Source: Telmatactis stephensoni
Taxonomy: Eukaryota; Cnidaria; Anthozoa; Actiniaria; Isophelliidae
Direction of reading: 5' to 3'
DNA: 64,000 nt
Assembly (NCBI GenBank): GCA_029948255.1
Contig: JALIZF010001810.1
Coordinates: 20,001-84,000 of the forward strand
Below, piece by piece: positions 1-11,157 of the stretch. Within the stretch, counting starts at the first letter, position 1. Every line of letters begins with the position of its first letter. Both the position numbers and the translations under genes were made by a program. Under the pieces are notes generated by a model. It searched no databases. It was not told the origin of the DNA and worked only from the letters and a program-made list of their open reading frames with translations.

Positions 1-1960
1 CTATGGTAAGTATATATAATATACATTTGAGCCCCAATTAAGGTGGTTCCATGTTATTTTAAGTACGCATGCGCAAAAACCTGAAGAATCGCCGCTGGCC
101 AGAAAGCAACGCGGGCTCTGGGTATGAGATTGGAAGAATTTATGTATCTAATTTTACAATTTTTTGTAAGATTAAACTTCAGTAATTCACATAGCTGGCT
201 GCACGCTTTTTCCTAGTATTTGTGTAAAAGCCCTAAAAACTTTAAAGTTGGCGTGATTGTCATAGTTGAAACATTCAAGATCTAAATTAATGTATAGAAG
301 AACATAGAACAAGGTATTACAACTTATTGATTAAACTATTTTCAGATCTTACAGACAGCAGCCTTAGTTTTGACGACAAAGTCAAATTTTGGGTGAGAGA
401 GTTAATGAAGGTCTGTGATACAGTAAGTACTGGGTTTCTGAACTCTTTGTTACTTGACTTCTATCTTCTTTTTCTTCAATTCGGCCTGTATATAGAAATG
501 GGTAACATTAAAGAATAAGGTCAACATTGCTCCACTGAATAAAGGACAGAGGACAGACTGAGAGGCATGTCTCGCACAAAAACGTTGAACTGAAACATTA
601 TATAATTAATTAAAGTGGGACGACGATGAAATTGTTAGCGCCCTTATTATTTTTATATTTGTTGGCATCCTTATAGCATTCATATTGACATGTCAAAGCG
701 ATTTTGTCGTACGATAAAAAGAACGTCCTCAAAAGGAGCTATTTTCCTCTGCTGTCATCGGTCGCCATTATTCCTCGTGTTCTTTCTCTTTCTTTCTTTA
801 TCATTTATTATAACAATTGTAATTTTCCTTATAAAAAGAGCAATAAAGAACATACGTACCTTAGGTTGCTTTTCTCGGCTTTAAATCTCCAGTGTGTGAT
901 ACAGAAATGTACATGTGCACAAATCAATATATAGATTTATTTTTTGATATTAGGATTGTAAAATATATCTTTGTGGAACCAAGTTAGACTTAATTCAAAT
1001 CGACAAAAAAAATCGTGCAGTTGATTATTGCATGGCAGAAAGATATGCAAACGGTAAGTAAGTTAACCAGCAAGTTTACGTCGTGTTGGTACTAGTTTTG
1101 AATTATATTTTACAAGAGTTAGCCACATGATTATGCAGATACAACATTACTAATATCAACATTCAAATTTTTGCCTATTCTATCGACAGAAATAAATGCC
1201 AAAATCTTTGAGACGTCAAGTAAAACTGGAGAAAATGTTGGTATGTGACCATGAGTGATGGCATGCGAACATTCCCAAGGAAGGAATGGGAAAGCTACTT
1301 TTTTTCAATCCAAGATGATGATGTGCCACTCGGTTCTCCTTTTAAGACCCCGAAAGTCAGGAACGGCATTTTGGACCACACCCATTTCCGGGCTTTCTTT
1401 TAAACTTTTGTCTGAGAGCGCGTGATCATGATTCAATGCAAAAGTTTTAGATTGGATGTTTCGGCTTGAAAATGAATGTTTCAACTTTAATTCATTTTCT
1501 GATGGAAAGTGAAACATCCACTGAATTAAAACGTTTACAATGACTGCACATGAGAGTTTGGACGCAATCTCTCTGTCTTTCTTTCTATTTCTTATTTCTA
1601 CTTTGCTTTCAGAGGAACTATTTTTTGAAATTGCAAATGATTATGTCAAGATAACAGAAGGTAGGAACCATGGTATGAGCATTAATTATAATATGGTGTA
1701 CTTAGTCTTTGGAAGGCTGCAGGGCCAGTTAGGATAAAATGATAGGCTGCTAGAACTATCGTAGGGACAAAACTGCTGTTGCATAATAAAGATATTTGCT
1801 ACTTAGTGGCACCAAAAAAAGCATCATATATTATATTCCGTCTTGGTGGCACTTAATTTCATGTGATTTTTTCTGTTAATTCACAGATACAAATCGGCCT
1901 ACAATTCAACTCGGCCTCGAAGAGCCTAAGCGGAAAAAATCTTCGAAAAGAAAATGCTAG
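1..1960 (+). CDS. Rab24-like small GTPase, copy A (5' part outside window)
   Basis: Only the 3' exons are present: 1-5, 346-422, 954-1053, 1190-1240, 1613-1660 and 1887-1960 (stop TAG). All have GT-AG borders and their phases join without a break. They encode the second half of a Rab fold: the stretch after switch II (LTDSSLSF, FWVREL), the guanine-binding G4 motif in its Rab24 form (LCGTKLDL rather than NKxD), the G5 motif FETSSKTG and the last helix (EELFFEIANDYV). The tail is basic and ends KRKC, a single terminal cysteine. Rab24 in other animals works in autophagy and late endosomal traffic. Exon 346-422 is 9 bases longer and exon 1613-1660 is 18 bases shorter than in copies B and C. P-loop and switch regions lie upstream of the window, so whether the gene is intact is unknown. 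Introns hold only repeats. Confidence 0.8.
615..773 (+). repeat. Dispersed repeat, copy 1 (inverted relative at 61925-62080)
   Basis: About 160 bases running from GTGGGACGACGATGAAATT through a conserved block containing TTGACATGTCAAAGCGATTT and AGGAGCTATTTTCC. A clearly related copy lies in reverse orientation at 61925-62080. It sits in an intron of Rab24-like copy A and no coding capacity is seen. Confidence 0.75.
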
Positions 1961-2127
1961 CTCGTTACCAGCTGAGGACTAGAAAAAAAACTATTTTCAT
2001 AGGGTAGTGATTAAGTTGCATACTAATTAATTATAAATAGTAGGACACTGTGCGAACTTTCCAGCGTTGTGTAGCATAGAGTGCTCATGATCTCATTTTC
2101 TCTTTGGTAGATATTAAATTTATTGTA

Positions 2128-2270
2128 GAGTGCACGCACTTAATCCGTGAAACATAATATAATACAAAATAGTGCTAAATTAGGGTAATTCCTTTGTTTG
2201 TCCTTTGTCTAATCAACACTATTTTAACAGTAGTAATTAGTAGTATTTCACGGATTAAGTGCACGCACTC
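2128..2270. mobile_element. 143-bp MITE with TA target duplication
   Basis: The ends form a perfect 26-base inverted repeat (2127-2152 against 2246-2271, AGAGTGCACGCACTTAATCC...). A TA dinucleotide lies on both sides (2126-2127 and 2271-2272), as expected for Tc1/mariner-type insertion. The centre is AT-rich and non-coding, so the element is non-autonomous. It lies just downstream of Rab24-like copy A. Confidence 0.8.
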
Positions 2271-2636
2271 TATTATTTATGTATTCATTATTTTCTCGCA
2301 CATTATAACATTTCTTTAATGGCTAGTCTAAAACTGTCAAACTTCTTCATCTTCAGCCGAAGGAGTGTTACAAAACAATATCTTAAGTGACAGGGCGGAA
2401 AAACGTTTAATAGCCTCTCATTACAAGGACACCATAGGTTTTTTAAGCTCAGTATTTTGCATACAAGTCGTTTTAGACACAAAGAACAAAATATCAAATA
2501 ATAGCAAAATTTGGTGCATGCGTCTCTGAGATATAATGCCTTGTACTTTGGGAGAGGTGACATTTTGATCAGTAGAAACATCATATCATTAATATCCCCG
2601 CGAAGGTTTACTGTAACGTCACAAGGTTTTACTTAA

Positions 2637-2878
2637 GGAAGGTCTCAATGGGGTGGTGGCTATTACGTTTAACGGTAATTATTTTGGCTTTTTTACGATT
2701 ACGGTTAAAGTGGGTTAATAACTAATTTCCATTGTTCTTGGTGGTTAAAAATTCATTTTTATTGTTGAGAACGCTGGAAAAAGTTATTACGACTAACTTT
2801 TCATTACGGCTAACGGTTATTTTTTTCCTATTATTACGGCTTACGGTTAAATTTTGACACCCTCCTTTGACACCCTCC
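2637..2878. mobile_element. 242-bp TTAA-flanked MITE (piggyBac-type target site)
   Basis: TTAA lies at both borders (2633-2636 and 2879-2882). The ends are an imperfect inverted repeat of about 13 bases (GGAAGGTCTCAA against the complement of TTGACACCCTCC). The inside repeats the phrase TTACGGTTAA several times and codes for nothing. TTAA duplication is the mark of piggyBac and a few related transposases. Confidence 0.6.
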
Positions 2879-3345
2879 TTAAGCCATGTAAAAGTGTAGC
2901 AGTTACTGTTTTTCATGCTTCATTATCACTTTAAAAAAAAACTATGAAAACAGCCACTTAGCTGTTTTTCCGCTGTCATTTTAAGTACATTAAAGGCTTT
3001 ATGAAAACGACTTACTTGATTTTCTGTGAATAAAAGTCTAGAAGTGCCCCTTGAAAACTTTACCAAAAATGTGTCTACATATCCCCACCCCTCCCTCTAC
3101 AGGAAGTCTATGACAACATAAGTACTGATGACATCATTCTGCATCGCACTGCAACCCTTATTTTGCAATTTGCTGTAGTACTGTTTGAGTATCGTTACAG
3201 ATGAAAGACGTCACAATAAGAAGGTCCATAAACCGCTCATAGTTTCGAAATGTCATATAGGTCACGCCACTCTGCAGGTAGCGACAGAATATCTTGTTCT
3301 ACTAGCTGACGTGCTAATTTGATTCGATTTTCACGTGAAAAAACC

Positions 3346-4819
3346 ATGAGTGGAACAAGAGAAGAGGTGAAAATTGTTTTGCTTGGTAAAGAATATGGAG
3401 GCAAGTCGTGTTTAGTGGTGAGGTATTTGCACAAGCACTTCAATCCTGAGAAAGTGTCAACTGTAAGTAACAATCTCAATCTGATCAATGATTCGAGAAA
3501 CACCGATCAACTGAGAATAATAAGCCTTGAGCATTATGACATTTCATACCTCTCTCTATATCACAATCCTTTTGGAGTATCTATTGTTCATCAATGTAAG
3601 AATATAGTGTTTGTATTCTCCAGGAATTTTAAATTTGAATATGAAATATTGAAGAGGATTCTGGTATAGATAGAGATGTGGAACGTCATTAAGGTAAAGC
3701 TTATTCCAGAACAGTCATCAAAAATTCGAGAACTCATTTGATCAACAATTCTATAGTGAATGATTACAAACTTTAAACTGATTATCGCAACTTTCATTAC
3801 CATCATGTTTTTTATTGCATTTGTGTGTTAATTATTAGTGATACATTGCGCAGTTGTTAGGGAAATTGAATACAGGGTCGGATATGCGGAAGTCAGCGTG
3901 AAATCTATCAACTGTTTCAGCATGTTTATCGCATGTAATCAAAGAATACGATTATGCAATTTAAGTATTATGAATGAATTAAATTGCCACTCGGAAAAAT
4001 GATCATGATAGAAATAGAAATTCTTCGAGTGTGAAATAAACTCGGGAAAAAATCTGAATCTTCAAATGGATTTTGAACCCGTGACCTTATTAGTACCGGT
4101 CAAATGTTCTAACAACTAAGCATTCATCCCTTTCATCCACTTTGCAGTTTTAACGTTTCATTTCTTCTCTTTTCTTTTCCTTTCCTTTTTTTCTTGCTCT
4201 TATATCGTTTCTAACTGGTCTACTCACTAGAAGTTTTATGAAAATCACAAGTTTTAAATTTTGTAAAACTAAACATGTTTCGACAGATCGCTGTCGTCGT
4301 CAGTTAAAGATAAAGAGACGAATTTGCTGTATAAGCGAAATGGGACAAAAGAACAATGATATGATATGTCGTTCTCGGGAACCCAGGGCGAAAGGGAATT
4401 GAAGGGGAGGAGAAAAGGGAAAGGGGATTTTTCACTGTTTCTCAGGATCTACTCAGTCGTTCGTTCCCAATTTCATCCTTTTTTCGCTCCAATTTCTCTC
4501 ATCGTACAAGTGATACAAGTGATACAAACGTCAATACAATATTTTTGCTTGCAGACTATAGGAGCTGCTTATGGGACATCGCCAGTCCAAGTCGACGATA
4601 AACGTGTCACTCTAGGAATATGGGTAAATCAAAACTTTTGTTATTATATATACACCTAAATCGTTTTAATGTTCTTTTATGGATCTGTTAGCTAGGTTCG
4701 CAGACTAGTCAGAAGTTCGTCAAACCAGTCAGTCAGTCAGTCAGTCAGTCAGTCAGTCAGTCTGTCAGTCTGTCAGTCTGTCAGTCTGTCAGTCTGTCAG
4801 TCTGTCAGTCAGTCAGTCT

Positions 4820-4850
<31 letters not shown>

Positions 4851-5011
4851 AGTCAGTCAGTCAGTCAGTCAGTCAGTCAGTCAGTCTGTCAGTCTGTCAG
4901 TCTGTCAGTCTGTCAGTCTGTCAGTCTGTCAGTCTGTCAGTCTGTCAGTCTGTCAGTCTGTCAGTCTGTCAGTCTGTCAGTCTGTCAGTCTGTCAGTCTG
5001 TCAGTCTGTCA

Positions 5012-5049
<38 letters not shown>

Positions 5050-8000
5050 CCGTCCGTCCGTCCGTCTGTCCGTCCTCATAAACTTTTGTTTTCTAAATTT
5101 CTTCAGGATACAGCCGGATCAGAACGATACAACTCGATGACTCGGTTGTATTATCGAAGCGCGAAGGCTGCAGTAGTCTGTTATGGTGAGAGTTTAGGAA
5201 ATATGTATGGAATAACAAGTGAGCCGAACTGAGACAATAGCCTCGTCCACGGGCTAGTTGTTGTTGTTGGCTTCCGTTTAGGGGGGGATGGGCCACTAAA
5301 CAGGCTTTTCCTTTTTGATAGGTTTCCGGTAGCAAGGAGGGGACTTGGTTTCAAAAGAAATCCCAATACAGAGAGAGAGAGAGAGAGAGAGAGTGAGAGG
5401 CTGAAGGAAAGCATATGACCATCGGCCGGAATAATAATGTTATCATAGACAAAGCATTACAAAGCCCTTGTGACCTGACTCGTCCCCAGTCGTCTCCTAA
5501 TACTCGCAAAGAAAGCGCGTGCAAAGAGTCAAGGGTAAAAAGAAAAAAAAGCGAGACGACTGGGGACGAGTCAGCCTTGTGACTGTTCGAACAGTCACTA
5601 TGAAACACCATCGAACCGATTTACGTAGAGCACAAGGAATACCCCTGCACCATTGTCAGTTTTAGCGTCTTGTAGCTTTTGCCCATGTTCTTCAAGTTTC
5701 TGCGTCTATGATGCAAAGTTATTGACCTGAAGCTAGTGAGACGTTTTCCGATCGAAAAAAGTATAAATAAAGATTTATACTGCTTTTATATCTTCCTTAC
5801 CAGACATTTCTTCCTTATTCAGATCTTACAGACAGTACCAGTTTTGACAGAGCAAAGTTTTGGGTCAACGAGCTTAAGAAGTACGAAGAAGTATGTATCA
5901 CATGAACGAACCCTTTCTGTCTTTCTTTACTACCACGTGAAACTACCCTTGGGGGATGGGTTGGTCGGATGCATGGTATTAAACACTACCCTTGGGGGAT
6001 GGGTGGGTCGGATTCATGGTATTAAACATCACTACCCTTGGAGGATGGGTGGGTCGGATTCATGGTATTAAACATCACTACCCTTGGGGGATGGTTGGGT
6101 CGGATGCATAGTGTTAAACATCACTACCCTTGGAGGATGGGTGGGTCGGATACATCGTTTTAGACTGAAATTGAGTATGTGTTGGGGAAAATCCATTATC
6201 AATAATATCTTATTATCATGCAGCACTGTAAAGTATATTTGTGTGGAACGAAACTCGACCTCGTACAAAGTAATTACCAGACACGAAAAGTTAACACCAA
6301 CATCACAAGTGATTACGCAATGGGTATGTACAAAGTGAAATAAAAGTTTTATAAATCAATTTAGATAAGTTAAAGCTGATTTGGATCGAGTATATGACCG
6401 GATAAGACAGGTTTGTTGTCTTTAATCAAGCGATCGACAGCTTCAGTTATCGTCTGAAAAAAATAAATGACAATGAGTTATTGCTTAAATAAGATGAGCT
6501 CCATCCAATCGATCGTATGTACTCCTTTATCTAACCCTCCATTGGCGTCTATCGATTCATCTCTCCTTTTATCCTTCCGTCTTATTTCCTTTCTTCTTTT
6601 CTTTCTTCCCTCCTTCCTTCTATCCTATAATCATATTTCTTAATTCTTGATTCATTCAATGACTAATCCATTATGGACCCGTCTATCCGTCCGTCCGTCC
6701 TCCGTCCGTCAATCCGTTCATTCGCTTGTCCATTCTATCACATGGAATGTCACTGTTGACATACCTAAAGTACCTGTAAGCACCATACAACAAGATGGCA
6801 GCCCCTCCACAATATAAAACTGGACGAACGTAATCCTCGTACCCAGCAAACCCTCGTGGAGCCTGAATCTTCTCCATTCTGGAATGTTTGTCTTGAAACT
6901 GATCTGAGTGTTCGCGCATTCTAGGGACAGGCTGAGTGACACGCGAACTTGTAACGATTTTGTGAGCTTTGCGCTTTGATGCTTTGGATTTTTTTCGTAA
7001 AATAATCTGAACATTTTGATTGGCTGGCATGAGCGATGACGTCAAGTGACATCCCATATATGGCAACAAAGTGTCGTCTTTGTTTCGTGTGTATAGGATG
7101 ACCTTAAATGGGCAGTTGTCGGTATCCATAAAAATAACAGCAACCATTGTGTACCATTCTAAGCCATTATAGACCTTGTCGATCTGATATTGCATATATA
7201 CTATGACTTTGTTTAAGTCATACTGAGAGAACATTCGTAACACACCCATATTATGGCCAGTGTATGTTGTAACCTTTGGAATATATCTCTTATGTTGCTT
7301 GGCGATGCAAGACTTTCCAGGTTTTGTAGATTCAAACATAAAAATATGTGAATCAATCGGTGGTAACTCTTTCTCGGAGGCAATTCGTCTGCTTCCACCT
7401 TGCTTCCTGGCTGAAGCGCTTTGACCCGGCGCGGTCAGACGTCTAGAAATAGAATATTTTGTGTTGATCGACAAAGTGAAATAAAATATATGAAAAACCA
7501 GTGTTTTCACGCACCTCCATTGTCGATACCATCCCATGCAATAGTTAATGTACTTGTACAAGTAAATGAAGAGTAGAACAAGAATTTTTGCCTTTAAAAA
7601 CTGTGTGTAATAGTATGGACTCATTTCTGAAGGAAAACAATAATAGGCTTCATCGTTTATTCATTCGTAAATCGATTCTTTGATTCTCATTCATTCTTTT
7701 ATCCATCCATCCATTAATCAATTCTTTTATTCCTTAATTAGTTCGTTCGTTCATTAATTTGTTTTTCTTTTCCTTCACGAGTTCATTCGCTCGCTCATTC
7801 GTTCATTTTTCTTTCTCAGTTTTATATCGATCCATTCCTATGTTCTTTTATTTACTCCCTTCATTCATCATTTTTTCGTTCTTTTTATTTTCATCCAGGC
7901 ATTCGTACGTTTCTTTTATTTGCTCCCTTCATACATTCTCTTACTTTCCTTTTTTTAATCCTTGTTCCTTGCTGTACATACCTCCAAACCTTGAGTAACA

Positions 8001-10645
8001 CTTAGTTTGGCTTTCTTTAAAGATATCTCTCGATGACAATAGAATCATGACTGAAGAAATACCTTTTGTTTTTTTAATTTCTTTTTGAATTGCTAACAGC
8101 ACGACAAAACTCGCAGGTTCGTCAAAGCCAATTTGCGTGCCAATCAGCAATGCATTGTTACATAAAGTGACGCAGTAAATTAATTTGCGCGCGCTTCAAT
8201 TTTATTGGCTGATATAAAATAGCAAGCTGCTATGGATCGATAATTAGATTTGAATCTTTCTATTCTTCCCTATTCATTATTCGAATTCAATATTTGCGTG
8301 TATTTTTCGACAGAAATTGATGCCAAATTATTCGAGACATCAAGTAAAACGGGTGAAAACGTAGGTAAGTCAGAGAAAAAGCAACAGAATAATTAATACT
8401 CGCGCTCAAAACAAGGAAAAGAACGTCATAGCACGCGCATAGAATGATGGGACATTTCATGGTATAGTACCTAATTTAGGTCTTTATTTACAGAGGAATT
8501 ATTCTACGAGATTGCCAAGGACTCGCTTAAAATAGAAGCTGAACAAGCCAGGCGAAAAGGTATTAATTACGGCATACACTAGTGCAAAACGTCTGCGCAT
8601 GCTCGTAGTCACGTCTTCGTGCTTTTGTAAACTTATGCAAATTTCGCTTTTACGTTTGTCTTCAACAATGGTCATTTCACAAAATGTCAAAACTTAAGGT
8701 AGTACCGGATCTTCCCAAATCTTCAATGAACTTTTTTTTTTAATTCTGTCATTTGAAGTTTATTGTTAGGGTATTCAAATAATGAAAAAAAAGAAGGGGG
8801 TCCCCGTATTAGTTATGGAGATATAAGGCGTCAAAAAGGAGGGATTTTTCAGTTTTCCGCGCGTTTTTGCCGAAAATCTGATTCCGTCAATAAATTCGAA
8901 TTACTCGATTGGATTTAACAAAGAAAAACAGAAAACATACCTTGATAAAAAATCCATCCAATCTTTTGAAAGTGACGTGAAAATTAAATTCTAGAAGCGA
9001 AATTGCTTGCAATTCGGAGGAGTTATATGCGTGTGTAGTTGTAAAAATGTTGAAAATTCATGACAATTTTAACTATGAAACTTTTTTTTCCGCACTAAAT
9101 CGAAAGAATACGATATCTAGCTTCAAATGAAAAGAATAAAACAGGGGGTCACCGTATTATTTCAAGAGTTAGAGAAGCAGAAAAGAGAAAAATACGCTGA
9201 AAACGAACTCCAAATGTCACCATTTTAGCAATTTTCTCACCGGCTTTTTCGATAAATAATATTAATCAAATTTAAAAATTCGAGGCTGAATACCTACATT
9301 ATACAGTACACAAGATTTCATAGTTAAAATTTTTCCGGTATTTTGATGACAGAATGCTATTTTTCTCCACTAACGTTAGAGTTTCTTCACTTTCAGTCGT
9401 TCGCTTACTAGTGTCCAGACTCCCCACGGTAATACCAATGCTCTCTAATAAAAGTGCGCGCGCTCGAATGCGCGCGGGAGATGCGCAGTAGCAAGTGTCC
9501 GGAACTACCTTAAGGTCAATTCTAAAACTAATTCTTAAAACTTAGGGCCAGTATTCACATAATGTCTTCATTAATGCAATATCTTTGTCTCACAAAAGTA
9601 TACAAGAGAAATTACAAGAGAACACGAGCATTTCATTTCAAGCTAAAACTCACACATTTCTTAACAAAACATCCTAATATGCACGCATGCGCATACGTTT
9701 TTCACCAGTGTCATTAGCGCCAAAGTTATGGGCGGCCGAAGCTGTTGCCCACCACCGAATGTTTCTATAGAAAAAGAAGCAACTTCGGCCACCGTTAACT
9801 TTGGCGCCATTTATCGAAACTGCCTCAAAATCTCAACTTTTACTAATTTTGGTGTTTTCTTTTCAAATATTATTTTGTTTTTGTTGGATTAAAATTTAAA
9901 ATGTCACGCAAGACCTGCCAAAAGGCCATTGGGACAAACGTGGCAAAATCTATAGAAATCTGGATCACTTTGATTTGCCGTAACTCCGCTCAATTTTGTT
10001 GGATTTTCAAAATTTTAAATAATCAGCGGGCTATCAGTTATCGGACTCAAAAAAAGATCAATGTAAGTATTTAAACTACCTTTTACATACAAGTCAGTGT
10101 TCTTTTCAAGAATGACTCTAATAATTTTGAGCTTATTTGCATATTTAAGTTACATGCCGAACGTTTTATTTTGAAAACAAAAATCTTATTTTCTCGATTT
10201 GCAGTCTTCCAATATTAATCATATCAACAGTCATAAATAACGAAGAAAATATATTTTCAAAAATTAAGTATATTGTTTTGAAAAGCCAACAAAATTGAGT
10301 GGAGTTACGGGAAGTCAAAGCGATCCAGATTTCTATCAATTTCGCCGAGTTTGTCCCAATTCAAAATAGCGGGCGACAGCGTCAATTGGCACACCATCTC
10401 CCTGCTCGCTGTTATAATTGCATTAGTAGAGTCTTGTTCACACCAGCGTCCTAATCGTAATCAGATAATCGTAAAAAGCGGCGTGCACACTAGATTTTAA
10501 GACTTCTAGTACGATTACGATTGTGATTGCGATTAGGACGCTAGTGTGGTTGGGCCTTAACAGTATGTTTCTTGCCGCAGAGAAAGAGAGGCTATTATTC
10601 AACGACAATTTCTACAAAGTGAAGAAGCGAAGAAAACTGTGCTAA
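3346..10645 (+). CDS. Rab24-like small GTPase, copy B (complete, 8 exons)
   Basis: Exons 3346-3462, 4555-4623, 5107-5185, 5823-5890, 6224-6323, 8314-8364, 8494-8559 and 10581-10645 sum to 615 bases, 204 aa; human Rab24 has 203. The start [20 protein letters not shown] matches the Rab24 N terminus closely, with P-loop GKEYGGKS. Switch I contains TIGAAYGT. The G3 motif is DTAGSERY: the usual catalytic Gln is Ser, a Rab24 hallmark that goes with low GTPase activity. G4 is LCGTKLDL and G5 is FETSSKTG. The tail ends RRKLC, a single terminal Cys in place of the CCHH of human Rab24. A different protein gene is nested on the other strand of intron 5, and intron 7 (2 kb) is a pile of TIR elements. Splice sites and lengths match copy C exon by exon. 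By homology the role is membrane traffic and autophagy. Confidence 0.88.
4725..5075. repeat. (GTCA)n/(GTCT)n tetranucleotide microsatellite
   Basis: About 350 bases of uninterrupted 4-base units switching among GTCA, GTCT and GTCC, in intron 2 of Rab24-like copy B. Blocks of one variant alternate with blocks of another, as expected from slippage plus point change. Confidence 0.95.
5361..5400. repeat. GA dinucleotide microsatellite
   Basis: A run of GAGAGA..., in intron 3 of Rab24-like copy B. Confidence 0.9.
5475..5574. mobile_element. 100-bp foldback MITE with 9-bp target duplication
   Basis: A 22-base terminal inverted repeat (5475-5496, CTGACTCGTCCCCAGTCGTC.., against 5553-5574) is flanked by the exact direct repeat CCTTGTGAC at 5466-5474 and 5575-5583. 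A 9-bp duplication fits Mutator-like transposition. It lies in intron 3 of Rab24-like copy B. Confidence 0.8.
5942..6155. repeat. Minisatellite, about 46-bp unit, five copies
   Basis: Units begin ACTACCCTTGGGGGATGGGT and end near GGTATTAAACATC; five copies in a row with small changes, in intron 4 of Rab24-like copy B. Confidence 0.9.
6683..7624 (-). CDS. Uncharacterised membrane-associated protein nested in a Rab24-like intron
   Basis: Not recognised. The frame is open from ATG 7624 to TAG 6683. Good splice signals (donor GTGCGT after 7515, acceptor TTTCTAG before 7442) define a 72-base intron whose removal keeps the frame: exons 7515-7624 and 6683-7442, 289 aa. The N terminus has a hydrophobic stretch ([12 protein letters not shown]) followed by a KQGGSRR basic patch. 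The middle is soluble-looking, with a central [18 protein letters not shown]. Near the end is a second hydrophobic span ([18 protein letters not shown]). The last 20 residues come from a CCGT-rich simple repeat, so the true end may differ: a GTATGT donor at 6764 and a possible terminal exon at 6370-6453 ([13 protein letters not shown]...) exist, but their phases do not join. It lies entirely within intron 5 of Rab24-like copy B, on the opposite strand. Confidence 0.5.
   Translation of the reverse strand: MSPYYYTQFLKAKILVLLFIYLYKYINYCMGWYRQWRCVKTLVFHIFYFTLSINTKYSISRRLTAPGQSASARKQGGSRRIASEKELPPIDSHIFMFESTKPGKSCIAKQHKRYIPKVTTYTGHNMGVLRMFSQYDLNKVIVYMQYQIDKVYNGLEWYTMVAVIFMDTDNCPFKVILYTRNKDDTLLPYMGCHLTSSLMPANQNVQIILRKKSKASKRKAHKIVTSSRVTQPVPRMREHSDQFQDKHSRMEKIQAPRGFAGYEDYVRPVLYCGGAAILLYGAYRYFRYVNSDIPCDRMDKRMNGLTDGGRTDG
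8576..9711. mobile_element. Mutator-like MITE interrupted by a TTAA element
   Basis: The ends are inverted repeats (ACACTAGTGCAAAACGTCTG against the complement of CGCATACGTTTTTCACCAGTGT). An uninterrupted relative is at 53853-54151, with the same ends and the same inner text (TCTTTGTCTCACA, GAACACGAGCATTT). Here the element is split by the 812-bp insertion described at 8698-9509. No clear target duplication remains around this copy. Lies in intron 7 of Rab24-like copy B. Confidence 0.75.
8698..9509. mobile_element. 812-bp TTAA-flanked element nested in a MITE
   Basis: Bounded by TTAA at 8694-8697 and 9510-9513, with matching ends GGTAGTACCGGA and TCCGGAACTACC (one mismatch in 12). The inside has no long reading frame. 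The host MITE resumes on both sides, and its relative near 53950 has the TTAA without the insert, so this is a younger insertion. Confidence 0.8.
9715..9813. mobile_element. Foldback repeat (GGCGCCAAAGTTA ends)
   Basis: TTAGCGCCAAAGTTATGGGC is mirrored by GTTAACTTTGGCGCC about 70 bases later, with a second matching block GGCCGAAG/CTTCGGCC. Immediately follows the 8576-9711 element. Confidence 0.6.
9929..10359. mobile_element. 431-bp MITE with about 74-bp imperfect TIRs
   Basis: TTGGGACAAACGTGGCAAAA... at 9929-10003 is mirrored, with about ten mismatches, by the block ending GCCGAGTTTGTCCCAA at 10359. AT-rich, non-coding centre. Intron 7 of Rab24-like copy B. Confidence 0.7.
10439..10548. mobile_element. 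110-bp foldback MITE
   Basis: CACACCAGCGTCCTAATCGT is mirrored by GCGATTAGGACGCTAGTGTG. It ends 32 bases before the last coding exon of Rab24-like copy B. Confidence 0.7.
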
Positions 10646-11157
10646 TATACAGTGCCAGATTTTGCACAGATAGGCCTCCCGGCCGTTTTAATATTGATTT
10701 AGAAGAATCCACTCGCTTTTTGAGAGCGCATTGCATGGATTGATGTCCAAGTAAAGATGTGGATACCGCTGACGATGCTGGTACTTGAAACAACTGTATT
10801 CACTATCAGGCTGTACTGACAACCCACCTCAGAAATTATAAAATTTTTGCGCAGTTGATGAAGAGTAATGGTACATTTCATGTTTGTAAATTCAACAAGA
10901 AAACGAACCTATTTATAGAAAAAAAGATACAATTAAAGATAACATTAAATTTGTAAAAATGTATTATACAAACTTATCGTCGCTTAGAATTTGTACAAAA
11001 GCCTTTATTTAGTCAGTCGCAGGCGTGAATGAATTGATTACTTGCTGTAATCAATTTGGAACGCTGACTTTCCCCAAAAATCAGTACAGTTTATTCTGCT
11101 TCTGTTCAGTTCTAGTCGAATGATAGTTTTTCAGCAGGCGGACTTGGACGTTGTTCT
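10646..11157. other. Intergenic, nothing recognised
   Basis: 3' flank of Rab24-like copy B on one side and of the minus-strand repeat protein on the other (convergent genes). No clear polyadenylation hexamer or repeat was picked out. Confidence 0.5.

Noticed and set aside
4725..5075. CRISPR-like array
   Set aside because: Simple 4-base repeats with no spacers, in an animal intron.
5093..5611. Overlapping minus-strand frames antisense to a Rab24-like exon
   Set aside because: They run through the GA microsatellite and the foldback element and across exon 5107-5185 of a well-supported gene on the other strand.
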